DNA from: Thiodubiliella sp900128405
GTDB taxonomy: Bacteria; Pseudomonadota; Gammaproteobacteria; PS1; Pseudothioglobaceae
NCBI GenBank assembly: GCA_963682085.1
Contig: OY821614.1
Coordinates: forward strand, 620,001-684,000
Length of the DNA stretch: 64,000 nt
Direction of reading: 5' to 3'
Shown here: positions 12,801 to 19,248 of the stretch, one piece after another
How the letters are laid out: each line of letters opens with the position of its first letter
Position numbering within the stretch: position 1 is the first letter of the stretch
The notes under the pieces: generated by a model
Databases searched by the model: none
Told to the model about the DNA's origin: nothing
What the model saw: only the letters and a program-made list of their open reading frames with translations
Translations under genes and position numbers: made by a program

Positions 12801-15800
12801 ACATAATGCGTTAAAACTGGGGCAAAGCCTAGATAATTTAAGTAAAGATTTTGATGCGAGTATTTTGCTATACCCTGATTCTGATAAAGGTCAAGTGATA
12901 ATGGCTACTTGTGACAAGGGTTCCAAAGTGATGATTTCTAAGGGCGATTCGACATTTATGGCAAATCCTGAAATACCAAAAAATGTTTTAGAATTTATAG
13001 AGTATAAAGATCCAAGACAGCAGGTCTTGATATATGAGGGTACTACCTTCGACTCTGACATTCAAATAATGATTATGCATGATGGAACTGAAGGTGTTCC
13101 CACAACAGAGGAAACTTTAGAAAACTTAAAACTTGTATCGGAAGTTACCCAACAATCTGTTTCTGATATAGTTATTGAAGTATTTGAGAACGCAGACCTT
13201 AATCATTATAAAGAACTGATTAAAGCTTTGTCTGATAAATATAAAGTTGGCGTTGTGGCACGGGTGAATTCAGATGATGGCAGCTATGGTCCATGGCTAT
13301 CAAAAAATCCTAGTGATTCAGAAGTAACTGTACGTTCTCCACACCTAGCCGAAACCACCCCCCACAAAAACACCCCCCTACAAAACTGGGACACCCTAAG
13401 CCAAGAACAAACCACCAAACTAACAGAAGAATCCCAAAAAACCAAACCCAGTTTAGCCAATCACGACCACCAAGTCCTAATCCAAACCGAATCCGACGAG
13501 AATGTTAAAAACAGCACCCTTAAACTCGCCTCCAAACACCCCACACAAACCACCATCGTGCAAATGCAAAAAGACGGCACCTACCGAGTGGTTTACGGCT
13601 CCGACCTTAGAGATGTTACAGGCAGTGTCAAAATGGTAGTCGTAGGTTACGGCAGAGAAGAGGGCGACACTCAAACAATGGGAGGTAGAACCGCTGATGA
13701 ATTAAGTGCAAATATCACCAAACTTAATCAAGCATTAACAGGCAATGCAGACATACAGCGTATTAGCATTGTTGGTTGTAATATGGAATCAGACAACCCT
13801 ACCGATAATAGCGACAGTCAATACGGCAGAAGAATGGTCGAAAAACTCAATCAATCAAACATCAAAGCCCCTGTTGCCGTTAGAAGTAGTTATGTTACTG
13901 TTGATGAAAACGGTAAAAAATTAACTTCAAACACAGGCTCAGGCAATTGGATGCACAAAGACAGTGCAGCCAAAACCATTTACAGTCTTGGTGCAACAGG
14001 TGCTGTGATTAGCAGAGTTTATAACGATGAAGGCACTTTGATTAAATACAACGGTAAGCGTTTAAATCAAGATTTGGACAATGACACAAACCCACAAGAC
14101 ACAGGAAATCAACAAACAGAAAGTGATAGGCAAGAACAATCAAGGGTAAATGCAGAAACAGAAGTAACCAAACAAAAACTGAATGATATTGATAAACAAC
14201 AAACTAAGTTTGCCAATTCAGTTAACCCCAAGGAATCCACACCACTGAGAAACCCTAACACCACCAGCACACCTAGCAACAGTAAAAGTAAAATTGCCAC
14301 CACTGCTTTTAATATTCAAATTAATATCGGCAATGGCGACCACACCACCTTCTTCGGCGGTTCTACCAATGTAGATGTCAAAGTTGGCAATGGCGGACAC
14401 TACGCACTTATGTATGGCGATAACAATATTTTTGTCAGCATTGGTGATGCAGATAATACCGATCGTTTTGTCGCCATAGGCGATTATCGTGCATTAGAAG
14501 GAGTGCAAGTTTTAATAGGCACTAAAAATGTAGTAGTCAATCACGGCATTAGAAATGACTTAATCATTGCAACAGACCCTTCCTTTCCAATGATTCCATT
14601 TGTTAACCCTTTTAACGGCTCAGCCAATATCTTAGGCTCCTTACAAGATATGGCAGACATGAGCAACTCTGAACAAAATGCCTTATGGAGTTGGGAAAAA
14701 ACCAAAAAGTTTGCAACCAGCATGAGTGCTCTAGATGCAACTAGCGATACCGACTATAAGAAAATCTTAATGAGTGGCGGACAAAACTCAGTATCCGACA
14801 GAGGGTTAAAATACGACATAGAAATGACACTCAACAAAAAATCTAATGAATTTATGCAGCGTGAAAGCTTGCGTCAACAAGCAAAACAAAGCTTCAAAGA
14901 AAAAGTTAGTAATTTTAGCTTAAACCTCACAATTGGCGGACAAGGCTCCGACATCCTTATCGGCAACGGTAACTTTAGCTTTATGTTCGGCGACACCTTC
15001 TCTTCTGTTTTAGACACCACCGTTGCTTCATTATTCGGCATTATGCAACAAGGATACACCTCAGACGGACAACCCAAAACAACCTTTACTTACACACCAG
15101 CTAATGTCAAAACAAAACTGATTAACGGCATTCTCAATGGAATGGCATCCCAAGCAAAAGACACCACCTTTGGCAATATATTAGGTTACGAATACACCAA
15201 TTTTGGCCGCATCTACAAAACCGCAACACAAAGCCCTGATTTATCAATGTCAGATTTATTAAAAGAACTACTTGGCACTGTATCTGACACCTTTAGCAAC
15301 TCTATTCAAGCCTTGTCCGAACCAGAGCGCATTATTAACGCCCTAAGAACAGGTACAAGTTCAATAGAAGACATGGGGAAAAATACTTTGGACGCATTGG
15401 GAATTCAAGACAAGAGTGAAGACGACGGCAACGAAGAAACAAATCAGAACACAGGAAACACAGGTACAGACACAGGCACAGACACAGACAACAACAACAC
15501 AGCCAATCAAGACGATGAAGAAAGCACAGCCTTTGGCTTTAGCGGTCTCAAATTACCTTCGCTATTCACTCTTTTCACACCAAACCTAATTGAAACACTC
15601 AGCAATTTGCCAGAATTAGCAGAAACACTATCCAATAGTATTTCTACAGATTCTGCCAATATGGAAAACAAAGCCCTTGAACTTTTCTCAGACATTGGCT
15701 ATATGTCCAATGACGGAGATTTATTCTTTAACATAGGTGCTCAAAACTTTGCATGGGGCGGCGACGGCAAAGACTTATTTGCCTTAATGGGCACCAATAA

Positions 15801-16854
15801 CAATGTGTGGGGCGGCAAAGGCGATGATGTCGCCTATGTCATCGGCGAAGGCAATACCATTAGCGGCAACAAAGGCGACGACAGCGCAGTTTATGTAGGA
15901 CAAAACCATATGTTTATTGGCGGTGAAGGTGATGATATTGGCGTAGCATCAGGTCGATACAACACTTTGTTTGGTGGCACAGGCAGAGACCAACTCTGGG
16001 CATTTGGAGAAGGAGCTTACATTACTGGCAATGAAGGTAATGACTATCTAGTATCCACTGGTAACTATGGCAAAATTTACGGTCATACTGGCGATGATAT
16101 CGGCATTTTAATTGGTGGCCACAATGTCATGAACTTAGGCAAAGGCAATGACCATGGCAAAGTATTCGGCAATAAAAACATTGTTTATTTGCGTGAAGGC
16201 GACGATGAATTAGAAGTTGCCAGCCATCAGTCCTCTATTATGGCAGGATCTGGCAATGATGCTTTATATATGCATAAATATTCAACTGATAACGATATTA
16301 ACGCAGGGTCAGGCAATGATTTGTTGTATTTAAACGGCATAGAAAACACCGTTAATGGTGGCACAGGTGCCGATATATTCATCATCGGAAATGACAATAT
16401 ATTTAGCAAAATCATCACCGATAAAGATGATTACATCGCATTTGATTTAAACAGTTATCAAGACACAATGTATTACAAAAACAATAACGACCTCTTAATC
16501 AAACACCGGTCATTAATAACACCAAATAAAACCGATACCGAACATCAAAACGACAATACCGATGTTGACATCGCCAAGCAATATAGAGACCAAGAAGGCA
16601 CCGTGTTAATTGAAGATTATTTTGCCGATACCAGCACCGAAAGTGCAAAAATTTGCATTGGCATCGACACCAACAATGAACGCTACCATTATTTAGACAA
16701 AGAACAAGTCGGCAAATTGGTTGAATATATGTCATCTTTTGACTCATTCGCCGACACCGAAGGAGCAGTTAATTACAAAAAAGAAGTTAATCAATTATGG
16801 TCCGAAGCCAAGGTTGGTTATAATATTCCCGAAGTTATGAAAAATTTAATTTAA
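1..16854 (+). CDS. rtxA: Giant MARTX-type toxin, 5' end outside window, with C80 domain array
   Basis: The reading frame is open from base 1. The first possible start is a GTG at 43, but the codons before it already match the middle of a C80-like domain, so the gene is 5'-truncated and longer than 5,600 residues. The visible order is: a decayed C80-like region (1-810), four and a fraction tandem units of about 3.13 kb (814 to about 14080), a hydrophilic linker, a glycine-rich block (about 14310-14560), a helical region, a D/N/T-rich linker (about 15400-15530), GGxGxD-type beta-roll repeats (about 15710-16390) and a C-terminal tail. The repeats and linkage to rtxBDE identify a MARTX protein exported by type I secretion. 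In known MARTX toxins a single C80 domain, activated by inositol hexakisphosphate in the host cytosol, releases effector domains. No recognised MARTX effector domain is visible here. Target and activity are unknown. Confidence 0.9.
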   Translation, partial: NEFRTIYGKNISEIVKDVRIIYPRYRINKMSKNLDFIDKKFKHTSIKDVSFFIKKLTPERQNTMLSTVARISRKYKDVAFNVYDDTTSKKRIIYNYKYKHGAPSIPTDSTGVSRKYNIIFQLHSNPDIDNVANLLAAKNPNTSYIAQMDDRGEIKIYDLYGNNVDIRVRGKYLIQVVDAEPIIASMSGSDLFTGIKNLQTQLRIDPNEEGSIALIAYESGRTPVTRDFVNLTNSIQELVHNDGQKVSVTAHNFEIRANEGTGTIVASNQEIHLAETTPHKNTPLQNWDTLSQEQINKLAAESQKTKPSLANHDHQVLIQTESDENVKNSTFKLASKHPTQTTIVQMQKDGTYRVVYGSDLENIIGKVKMVVVGYGREEGDTQTLGGRTTDELSANIAKLNQDLNPVTTTIGRTSLVGCNLESDNPTDNADSQYGKQVLQKLHQRGIGVDLSVRSSYVGIQPDGTKVTSDTGVDNWKHKDNKNKTIYSYGKDDKIESKVYDSKGVLVKYNGQYLDGTRYKTNVIVQNSNNSTVVEAANALFNKHPDTSIIVKFDQNGNLVTLKGETYTPTGDIRVNFVDHGADLTQEGAQSLVDKAKILQQTYGNDSTRIKRIALVGCDTDGVSQGLTRDFAYIAYNDIPALQYTEITGRTGQVQVNDDGTKTMTTDGTKTIYSWDEDKGDITQKTETVKRYSDVLENPLNELDDQIKEIEKLLESEKFKSSEQSEHRDILVNTLEVLHELQRNGLEFFLDKLDPVRSDFHAHLEKNPSSVVSKELNRIYSSLEKYVSNIEMHSKLQLSLYEQYEEAQSLEVGKKIEVLKEVLDQFLELSRGNSEISEWAEHYKLVTEWDIQVAKESQTKLEKWRQPTVFMDSTDPFVGYKHQVIVTITDDQSQILLKNEQHLASKYPHNTTIVHMEKDGNYQVVFGLELDEVPKGDLKVMINGHGDFNKIGDRSIEEIAEHIGTINQAVGDDSEIKKVSLVACYVGSEYPKMLLPKLQEEGINSAKVSTRLGVVTTWPNGRKTVKQTTGDFSQKYHSNILKETYALDEKGDIVLVDSYTDEHYDLVLSANEDGTPKIERIYGNKLIDELQGGLKIHVKAADFNEAKELLHQFEEKLPPDASMEHINIKTQKDDDWFDQHDALKLGKSLDNLGEYFDASILLYPDPDKGQVTMATRDKDSTMMILKDDSRFLIESDFSKNILRLTEYENPRQRIWGYGSNDFDSDIQVIIEHRRIEDIPTIEATLENLKSISEITQQSVSNIVIEAPKGIDLNHYKELVVALSNKYKVEVEVSMKLEDGSTKRLLSKKPGKLIKHLAKATPYQNKLLQNWDILSQEQTTKLTEESQKTKPSLANHDHQVLIQTESDENVKDSTLKLASKHPTQTTIVQMQKDGTYRVVYGSALKDVTGRVKMVVVGYGREEGDTQTLGGRTADELSANITKLNQDLNPVATTIGRTSLVGCNLESDNPTDNADSQYGKQVLQKLHQRGIGVDLSVRSSYVGIQPDGTKVTSDTGVDNWKHKDNKNKTIYNYGKDDKIESKVYDSKGVLVKYNGQYLDGTRYKSNVIVQNSNNSTVVEAANALFNKHPDTSIIVKFNQNGNLVTLKGEAYTPTGDIRVNFVDHGADLTQEGAQSLVDKAKILQQTYGNDSTRIKRIALVGCDTDGVSQGLTRDFARIAYNDIPALQYTEITGRTGQVQVNDDGTKTMTTDGTKTIYSWDNNKGEIAQKTETVKRYSDSLENPLSDLANQIKKIEKLLDSKKFQSHKKSKHQDILVNTLEVLHEIQRNGLEHSLGKLEPVRSDFHAHLEQNPSSEISTKLGKIYSFLNEYMRKLKAYSMLQSSLYEECDKAELLGVDRKIEKLEDIRNQLSKTLRGESDMNLWAKKDRSYIERRIQRAKKSQEKLREWKQPVIAMDSTDPFIGYKHQVVVTVGNDQTNVLLGVEQRLAKKYPHNTTIVHMEKNGDYQVVFGITLDQIPKGDLKVMINGHGNSDGIGDRSVEEIAKHLGVINKAVGNDSEIKKVSLVACSLGSEYPKKLLPRLREEGINSAKVSTRLGITSTWSNGRKTVKQPTGEPSRKYRSSILKETYAFDEKGVVVLVDSYTDEHYDLVLSANEDGTPKIERIYGNKLISELKGGLKVHIKATDFEKAKELLHQFKGNLPPGASMAHINIKTQSNDDWFAQHNVLKLGQSLDDLGKDFDASILLYPDSNDDQVIMATRDNGSKVTISKNGFAFMKNPAMSKNVVELTEYENPRQRLLEYKSNTFDSNIQVRIIYDKIINAPTTEQTLENLKPVLEVTQQSIEDITIVVPKSADLNHYKELVTALFDKYKVSVEVWTRLENGIPKKLLSKNPGDLKTIEHLAETTLHKNTPLQNWDTLSQEQTNKLTEESQKTKPSLANHNHQVLIQTESDENVKDSTLKLASKHPTQTTIVQMQKDGTYRVVYGSALKDVTGRVKMVVVGYGREEGDIQTLGGRTADELSANIAKLNQGLNPVTTTIGRTSLVGCNLESDNPTDNVDSQYGKQVLQKLHQRGIGVDLSVRSSYVGIQPDGTKVTSDTGVDNWKHKDNKNKTIYSYGKDDKIESKVYDSKGVLVKYNGQYLDGTRYKSNVIVQNSNNSTVVEAANALFNKHPDTSIIVKFDQNGNLVTLKGETYTPTGGIRVNFVDHGADLTQEGTQSLVDKAKILQQTYGNDSTRIKRIALVGCDTDGVSQGLTRDFAYIAYNDIPALQHTEITGRTGQVQVNDDGTKTMTTDGTKTIYSWDEDKGDITQKTETVKRYSDVLENPLNELDDQIKKIEKLLDSKKFQSHKKSKHQDILVNTLEVLHEIQRNGLEHSLGKLEPVRSDFHAHLEQNPSSEISTKLGKIYSFLNEYMRKLKAYSMLQSSLYEECDKAELLGVDRKIEKLEDIRNQLSKTLRGESDMNLWAKKDRSYIERRIQRAKKSQEKLREWKQPVVTMDNTDPFIGYEHQVVVTVGNDQTNALLGVEQRLAKKYPHNTTIVHMEKNGDYRVVFGATLDQIPKGDLKVMINGHGNSDGIGDRSVEEIAKHLGVINKAVGNDSEIKKVSLVACSLGSEYPKKLLPRLREEGINSAKVSTRLGITSTWSNGRKTVKQPTGELSSKYRSSILKETYAFDEKGVVVLVDSYTDEHYDLVLSANEDGTPKIERIYGNKLISELKGGLKVHIKATDFEKAKELLHQFKGNLPPGASMAHINIKTQSNDDWFAQHNVLKLGQSLDDLGEDFDASILLYPDSNDDQVIMATRDNDSKVMIAKNGFAFMKNPAMSKNVVELTEYENPRQRLLEYKSNTFDSNIQVRIIYDKIINAPTTEQTLENLKPVLEVTQQSIEDITIVVPKSADLNHYKELVTALFDKYKVSVEVWTRLENGKSETLLSKSSGDSKIIEYPLHLAETTPHKNTPLQNWDTLSQEQTTKLTEESQKTKPSLANHDHQVLIQTESDENVKNSTFKLASKHPTQTTIVQMQKDGTYRVVYGPSLRGITGKVKMVVVGYGREEGDTQTLGGRTADELSANITKLNQDLNPVATTIGRTSLVGCNLESDNPTDNADSQYGKQVLQKLHQRGIGVDLSVRSSYVGIQPDGTKVTSDTGVDNWKHKDNKNKTIYSYGKDDKIESKVYDSKGVLVKYNGQYLDGTRYKSNVIVQNSNNSTVVEAANALFNKHPDTSIIVKFDQNGNLVTLKGETYTPTGDIRVNFVDHGADLTREGAQSLVDKAKILQQTYSNDNTRIKRIALVGCDTDGVSQGLTRDFARIAYNDIPALQHTEITGRTGQVQVNDDGTKTMTTDGTKTIYSWDNNKGEIAQKTETVKRYSDVLENPLHDLDDQIKEIEKLLGSEEFQSSEHRDILTNTLDTLREAQRGEWSDSFDVLEQARSNFYTHLERNSGSEIPTELNKIYTSLKEYIFKIERQEALKVSLDEQYDKVQSLEVDKKIEELEKMYDQFLELSRENSSMGEWAETYKSFVERDIEVTKESQGELEKWDQPVVSMDSTDSFVGYEHQVIVTIENDPILLKNGERLVAKYPHNTTIVHMDEYGNYEVAYGLKLDEISKGDLKITINGHGGYLDGIDDRSVKDIAKYIGTINQAIGDDSEIRKVSLVPCSLGSEYPKRLLSELQKQGVNKTLVSTRLGDVIVQPNGRKTVKQSTEGSSIKYRSSILKETYALDEKGDIVLVDSYTDEHYDLVLSANEDGTPKIERTYGNKPVDELQGKLKVHIKATDFEKAKELLHQFKGNLPPGASMAHINIKTQSNDDWFAQHNALKLGQSLDNLSKDFDASILLYPDSDKGQVIMATCDKGSKVMISKGDSTFMANPEIPKNVLEFIEYKDPRQQVLIYEGTTFDSDIQIMIMHDGTEGVPTTEETLENLKLVSEVTQQSVSDIVIEVFENADLNHYKELIKALSDKYKVGVVARVNSDDGSYGPWLSKNPSDSEVTVRSPHLAETTPHKNTPLQNWDTLSQEQTTKLTEESQKTKPSLANHDHQVLIQTESDENVKNSTLKLASKHPTQTTIVQMQKDGTYRVVYGSDLRDVTGSVKMVVVGYGREEGDTQTMGGRTADELSANITKLNQALTGNADIQRISIVGCNMESDNPTDNSDSQYGRRMVEKLNQSNIKAPVAVRSSYVTVDENGKKLTSNTGSGNWMHKDSAAKTIYSLGATGAVISRVYNDEGTLIKYNGKRLNQDLDNDTNPQDTGNQQTESDRQEQSRVNAETEVTKQKLNDIDKQQTKFANSVNPKESTPLRNPNTTSTPSNSKSKIATTAFNIQINIGNGDHTTFFGGSTNVDVKVGNGGHYALMYGDNNIFVSIGDADNTDRFVAIGDYRALEGVQVLIGTKNVVVNHGIRNDLIIATDPSFPMIPFVNPFNGSANILGSLQDMADMSNSEQNALWSWEKTKKFATSMSALDATSDTDYKKILMSGGQNSVSDRGLKYDIEMTLNKKSNEFMQRESLRQQAKQSFKEKVSNFSLNLTIGGQGSDILIGNGNFSFMFGDTFSSVLDTTVASLFGIMQQGYTSDGQPKTTFTYTPANVKTKLINGILNGMASQAKDTTFGNILGYEYTNFGRIYKTATQSPDLSMSDLLKELLGTVSDTFSNSIQALSEPERIINALRTGTSSIEDMGKNTLDALGIQDKSEDDGNEETNQNTGNTGTDTGTDTDNNNTANQDDEESTAFGFSGLKLPSLFTLFTPNLIETLSNLPELAETLSNSISTDSANMENKALELFSDIGYMSNDGDLFFNIGAQNFAWGGDGKDLFALMGTNNNVWGGKGDDVAYVIGEGNTISGNKGDDSAVYVGQNHMFIGGEGDDIGVASGRYNTLFGGTGRDQLWAFGEGAYITGNEGNDYLVSTGNYGKIYGHTGDDIGILIGGHNVMNLGKGNDHGKVFGNKNIVYLREGDDELEVASHQSSIMAGSGNDALYMHKYSTDNDINAGSGNDLLYLNGIENTVNGGTGADIFIIGNDNIFSKIITDKDDYIAFDLNSYQDTMYYKNNNDLLIKHRSLITPNKTDTEHQNDNTDVDIAKQYRDQEGTVLIEDYFADTSTESAKICIGIDTNNERYHYLDKEQVGKLVEYMSSFDSFADTEGAVNYKKEVNQLWSEAKVGYNIPEVMKNLI
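814..3939 (+). repeat. Toxin unit 1: C80 domains A1-B1, helical linker, C1, decayed D1-E1
   Basis: A1 runs from HLAETTPHKN to about 1550, with VGYG at the catalytic-His loop (Tyr codon 1120-1122) and VGC at the nucleophile (Cys 1252-1254). B1 (about 1552-2080) has DHG (His 1735-1737) and VGC (Cys 1849-1851). A charged helical linker spans about 2086-2600. C1 (about 2629-3120) has GHG (His 2830-2832) and VAC (Cys 2947-2949). D1 (about 3180-3570) and E1 (about 3600-3930) keep the fold pattern but lack the Cys. Confidence 0.8.
3940..7071 (+). repeat. Toxin unit 2: same module order
   Basis: The unit starts 3,126 bp after unit 1. Type A has Tyr at 4246-4248 and Cys at 4378-4380. Type B has His 4861-4863 and Cys 4975-4977. 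Type C has His 5956-5958 and Cys 6073-6075. The stretch from about 5250 to 7010 is nearly identical to the equivalent stretch of unit 3. Confidence 0.85.
7072..10212 (+). repeat. Toxin unit 3: same module order
   Basis: The unit starts 3,132 bp after unit 2. Type A has Tyr 7378-7380 and Cys 7510-7512. Type B has His 7993-7995 and Cys 8107-8109. Type C has His 9088-9090 and Cys 9205-9207. The linker-C-D-E part copies unit 2 with only scattered base changes, which suggests a recent tandem duplication. Confidence 0.85.
10213..13341 (+). repeat. Toxin unit 4: same module order, more diverged linker-C-D-E
   Basis: The unit starts 3,141 bp after unit 3. Type A has Tyr 10519-10521 and Cys 10651-10653. 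Type B has His 11134-11136 and Cys 11248-11250. Type C has His 12214-12216 and Cys 12334-12336, with the nucleophile motif reading VPC instead of VAC. A and B remain almost identical to the other units, while the linker, C, D and E have drifted. Confidence 0.85.
13342..14080 (+). repeat. Toxin unit 5: single terminal type A C80 domain
   Basis: The unit starts 3,129 bp after unit 4 and contains only type A. Its first 400 bp match the other A copies, then it diverges. The Cys is at 13777-13779 in a VGCNMESDN context, and the His position is again Tyr (13648-13650). It sits where the single autoprocessing C80 domain lies in ordinary MARTX toxins, just before the C-terminal repeat region. Confidence 0.8.
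15709..16390 (+). repeat. MARTX C-terminal glycine-rich (GGxGxD) beta-roll repeats
   Basis: The translated stretch repeats a roughly 18-19 residue pattern close to GGxGxDxxxVxxGxxN (for example WGGKGDDVAYVIGEGN). This is the C-type repeat of MARTX toxins and is expected to bind calcium after secretion. A less regular glycine-rich block lies at about 14310-14560. The tail after 16400 (FDLNSY and following) is the expected position of the uncleaved type I secretion signal. Confidence 0.85.
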
Positions 16855-16877
16855 TAAAATAAAAAAGAGTAAAAAAT

Positions 16878-17174
16878 ATGAATAATAAAAATATGTTTGT
16901 AGATACCATCAGTGCCATTAATGTCAACAATGGCATCGTCAAAATGAACCTAGTAGCCCAATCTTCTGAGCAACAACCAACCGATGATAACAATAACGAA
17001 CCAAAATTTGACGACCTAGGACAAATCACCATGCCATTAAATGGTTTTTTGTATATGTTAAGCGTCATCGAAGGACTGATGCAAGATGACAAAATGAAAG
17101 ATATGATTCAGCGTTTTCAAGAGGCTGGTATTATTCCAACTGAGAAGGATATTGAGAAGGCTCAGGGTAAATAA
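16878..17174 (+). CDS. Small acidic protein between toxin and exporter genes, function unknown
   Basis: This 98-residue protein has no signal peptide and no membrane segment. The N-terminal third (VDTISAINVNNGIVKMNLVA) looks like beta strands. An Asn/Asp/Gln-rich linker follows, then a segment with MPLNGFLYMLSVIEGLM and a charged C-terminal helix. The gene lies 23 bp after the toxin stop and 10 bp before rtxB on the same strand, so it is almost certainly co-transcribed. I do not recognise a named family. A role as chaperone, immunity-like factor or secretion accessory is possible from position only. It does not resemble RtxC acyltransferase or RtxH. Confidence 0.7.
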   Translation: MNNKNMFVDTISAINVNNGIVKMNLVAQSSEQQPTDDNNNEPKFDDLGQITMPLNGFLYMLSVIEGLMQDDKMKDMIQRFQEAGIIPTEKDIEKAQGK

Positions 17175-17184
17175 TTTTTTTTAA

Positions 17185-19248
17185 GTGGGTTCAGTATTGC
17201 AACCAGTTTACCAATCAATTTATACACTATTTCTGTTATTAAGAGAAGAGGTTCTTGGCAGGGATATTCTTATTCAAGCGGATAAAGATAATGTGGTGTC
17301 TGATGAAAAAAAACTGCATTTATTTGCCGAGAAAAATCTACTAAAGCTCCAGTTTAGCAAAGCAAAATTATCTGTTAAAAAACTACAAAAAAAAGCGCCC
17401 TTTGTCTTTTTTACTAAAGAAGGACAGCCTTCTGTGGTTGCCAGTCTCTCCAAAGAGGGCGTTTTAATTCAACGCCCCGGTAAGGAACCCGCTCAATTTC
17501 AATTGTCTGATATTCAAAAAGTTTGGAGTGGTAAAGTTATTTTTGTCAAAGACACTGCTAAATTTGGACTTTGGTGGTTTGTTCCTGAATTTTTGCGTTA
17601 TCGCAATACCTTATTAGAAATCATTAGTTTTTCTTGCGTTTTAAAAATTGTGGCACTGATTTTGCCATTGATTTTCCAAGTAGTCGTTGATAAAGTGGTG
17701 GTTAATAATGCTTTATCAACCATGGTTATTTTATTGATTGCCCTGCTTAGTGCCAATATATTTGAAATCGCCTTAACGAGCATACGAGAATATTTATTAT
17801 TACACACCGCTAATCGCATTGATATTGGCTTGGGAGTGCGTTTATTTAAGCATTTAATACATTTGCCTATTGCCTTTTTTGAAAGTAAATCTGTTGGATT
17901 ATTGGTGAGTAGGGCGCAAGAAATTAACAGTGTGCGTGAATTTTTTACGGGTCAAGCATTGTTAAGTGTCATTGATTTTGTGTTTTTATTTATCACTTTT
18001 TTTGTAATGTATTACATTTCCCCAAAAATAGCCTTAGTGGCCGCTGCTACGGTGCCATTTTATTTTATTAGCGCTTGGTTACTTACGCCAAAACTAATCA
18101 AATATATTGAGTTATCATTCAGCAAGGGAGCAAAAAATACCGCTTTTTTAACAGAATCCATTTCCAACAGCGAAACCATTAAAAGCATGGCATTAGAACG
18201 GGTTATGTTAAAACGCTGGAACAAGCAAACCAATAGTATGGTTAATGTGAATTATAATTTACAAAAATTAAATACTTTTGCCTCGCAAATGGTGAGCATT
18301 TTTTCAAAAGTTGTGGGGGTATTGATTTTATGGCTAGGTGCAACTGAAGTCTTTGCGTTAAAAATGACCATTGGACAATTGATTGCCTTTAATATGTTAT
18401 TGTCTATGTTTCAGCAGCCCCTTAATCAGCTCACTTCATTATGGCAAGAGTTTTTACAAACGAAAATAGCGGTTGAACGATTAAGCAGTATTTTAAATAC
18501 ACCTGCTGAGAAGAAAACACACCAAACTCTGCACAAATTACAAGGCAAAATTGAACTTAGAAATGTGTCTTTTAAATACACACCTACTGGTAATTTGGTG
18601 CTTGAAAATATTAATTTAACCATTGAAATTGGCGAAAGTGTGGCTTTGGTTGGCGGTTCTGGCTCTGGAAAAAGCACAATTGCTAAATTGATACAAGGCC
18701 TATATGTTCCCGATTCTGGCGATATTTATATTGATAATGTTAATATCAACAAGATAGATGTGCATTCATTAAGGGACCAAATCGGCGTTGTTTTGCAAGA
18801 AAATTACCTTTTTCAAGAAAGCGTGCGCTTGAATATTGCCCATAAAAACCCAACATTGCCTATGGAACAAGTGATTAAAGCAGCAAAAACCTCAGGTGCT
18901 GATGAATTTATTCGCAAAATGCAATTGGGATACAATACTGAGATTCAAGAGGGTGGCAAGTCCTTATCAGGTGGACAAAGGCAAAGAATTGCATTTGCTA
19001 GAGCCATTATTGACAAACCAAAATTACTTATCTTAGATGAAGCAACTTCTGCCTTAGACGAAGAATCTCAAGCGTTAATTCGTCAAAATATGACCGCAAT
19101 ATCGCGCGGCAAAACGGTGATTATTATCGCTCATCGTTTGTCCACTATTCGCTCTTGTGATCGAGTGGTAGTCATTAATAAAGGTAAAATAACCGACATT
19201 TTAACGGGCGAAGATAAGGTCAAATATTTAACTCTCATACCATCATGA
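17185..19248 (+). CDS. rtxB: Type I secretion ABC transporter, RtxB-like (first ATPase)
   Basis: This 687-residue inner-membrane permease/ATPase exports the toxin. An N-terminal region of about 130 residues without any Cys fits a degenerate C39 peptidase-like domain, as in exporters of RTX proteins that lack a cleaved leader. A six-helix membrane domain (about 145-430) follows. The ATPase domain has Walker A GGSGSGKST at 490-498, signature LSGGQ at 594-598 and Walker B LLILDEATSALD at about 614-625. The start is GTG at 17185, directly preceded by an in-frame TAA, with a poor ribosome site, so translation may be coupled to the small gene upstream. It overlaps the next gene by 4 bp. Confidence 0.92.
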   Translation: MGSVLQPVYQSIYTLFLLLREEVLGRDILIQADKDNVVSDEKKLHLFAEKNLLKLQFSKAKLSVKKLQKKAPFVFFTKEGQPSVVASLSKEGVLIQRPGKEPAQFQLSDIQKVWSGKVIFVKDTAKFGLWWFVPEFLRYRNTLLEIISFSCVLKIVALILPLIFQVVVDKVVVNNALSTMVILLIALLSANIFEIALTSIREYLLLHTANRIDIGLGVRLFKHLIHLPIAFFESKSVGLLVSRAQEINSVREFFTGQALLSVIDFVFLFITFFVMYYISPKIALVAAATVPFYFISAWLLTPKLIKYIELSFSKGAKNTAFLTESISNSETIKSMALERVMLKRWNKQTNSMVNVNYNLQKLNTFASQMVSIFSKVVGVLILWLGATEVFALKMTIGQLIAFNMLLSMFQQPLNQLTSLWQEFLQTKIAVERLSSILNTPAEKKTHQTLHKLQGKIELRNVSFKYTPTGNLVLENINLTIEIGESVALVGGSGSGKSTIAKLIQGLYVPDSGDIYIDNVNINKIDVHSLRDQIGVVLQENYLFQESVRLNIAHKNPTLPMEQVIKAAKTSGADEFIRKMQLGYNTEIQEGGKSLSGGQRQRIAFARAIIDKPKLLILDEATSALDEESQALIRQNMTAISRGKTVIIIAHRLSTIRSCDRVVVINKGKITDILTGEDKVKYLTLIPS

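Noticed and set aside
814..14080. Regular repeats considered as CRISPR or non-coding satellite
   Set aside because: The repeat unit is 3.13 kb, all in one open frame and protein-like, with no short repeat-spacer pattern.
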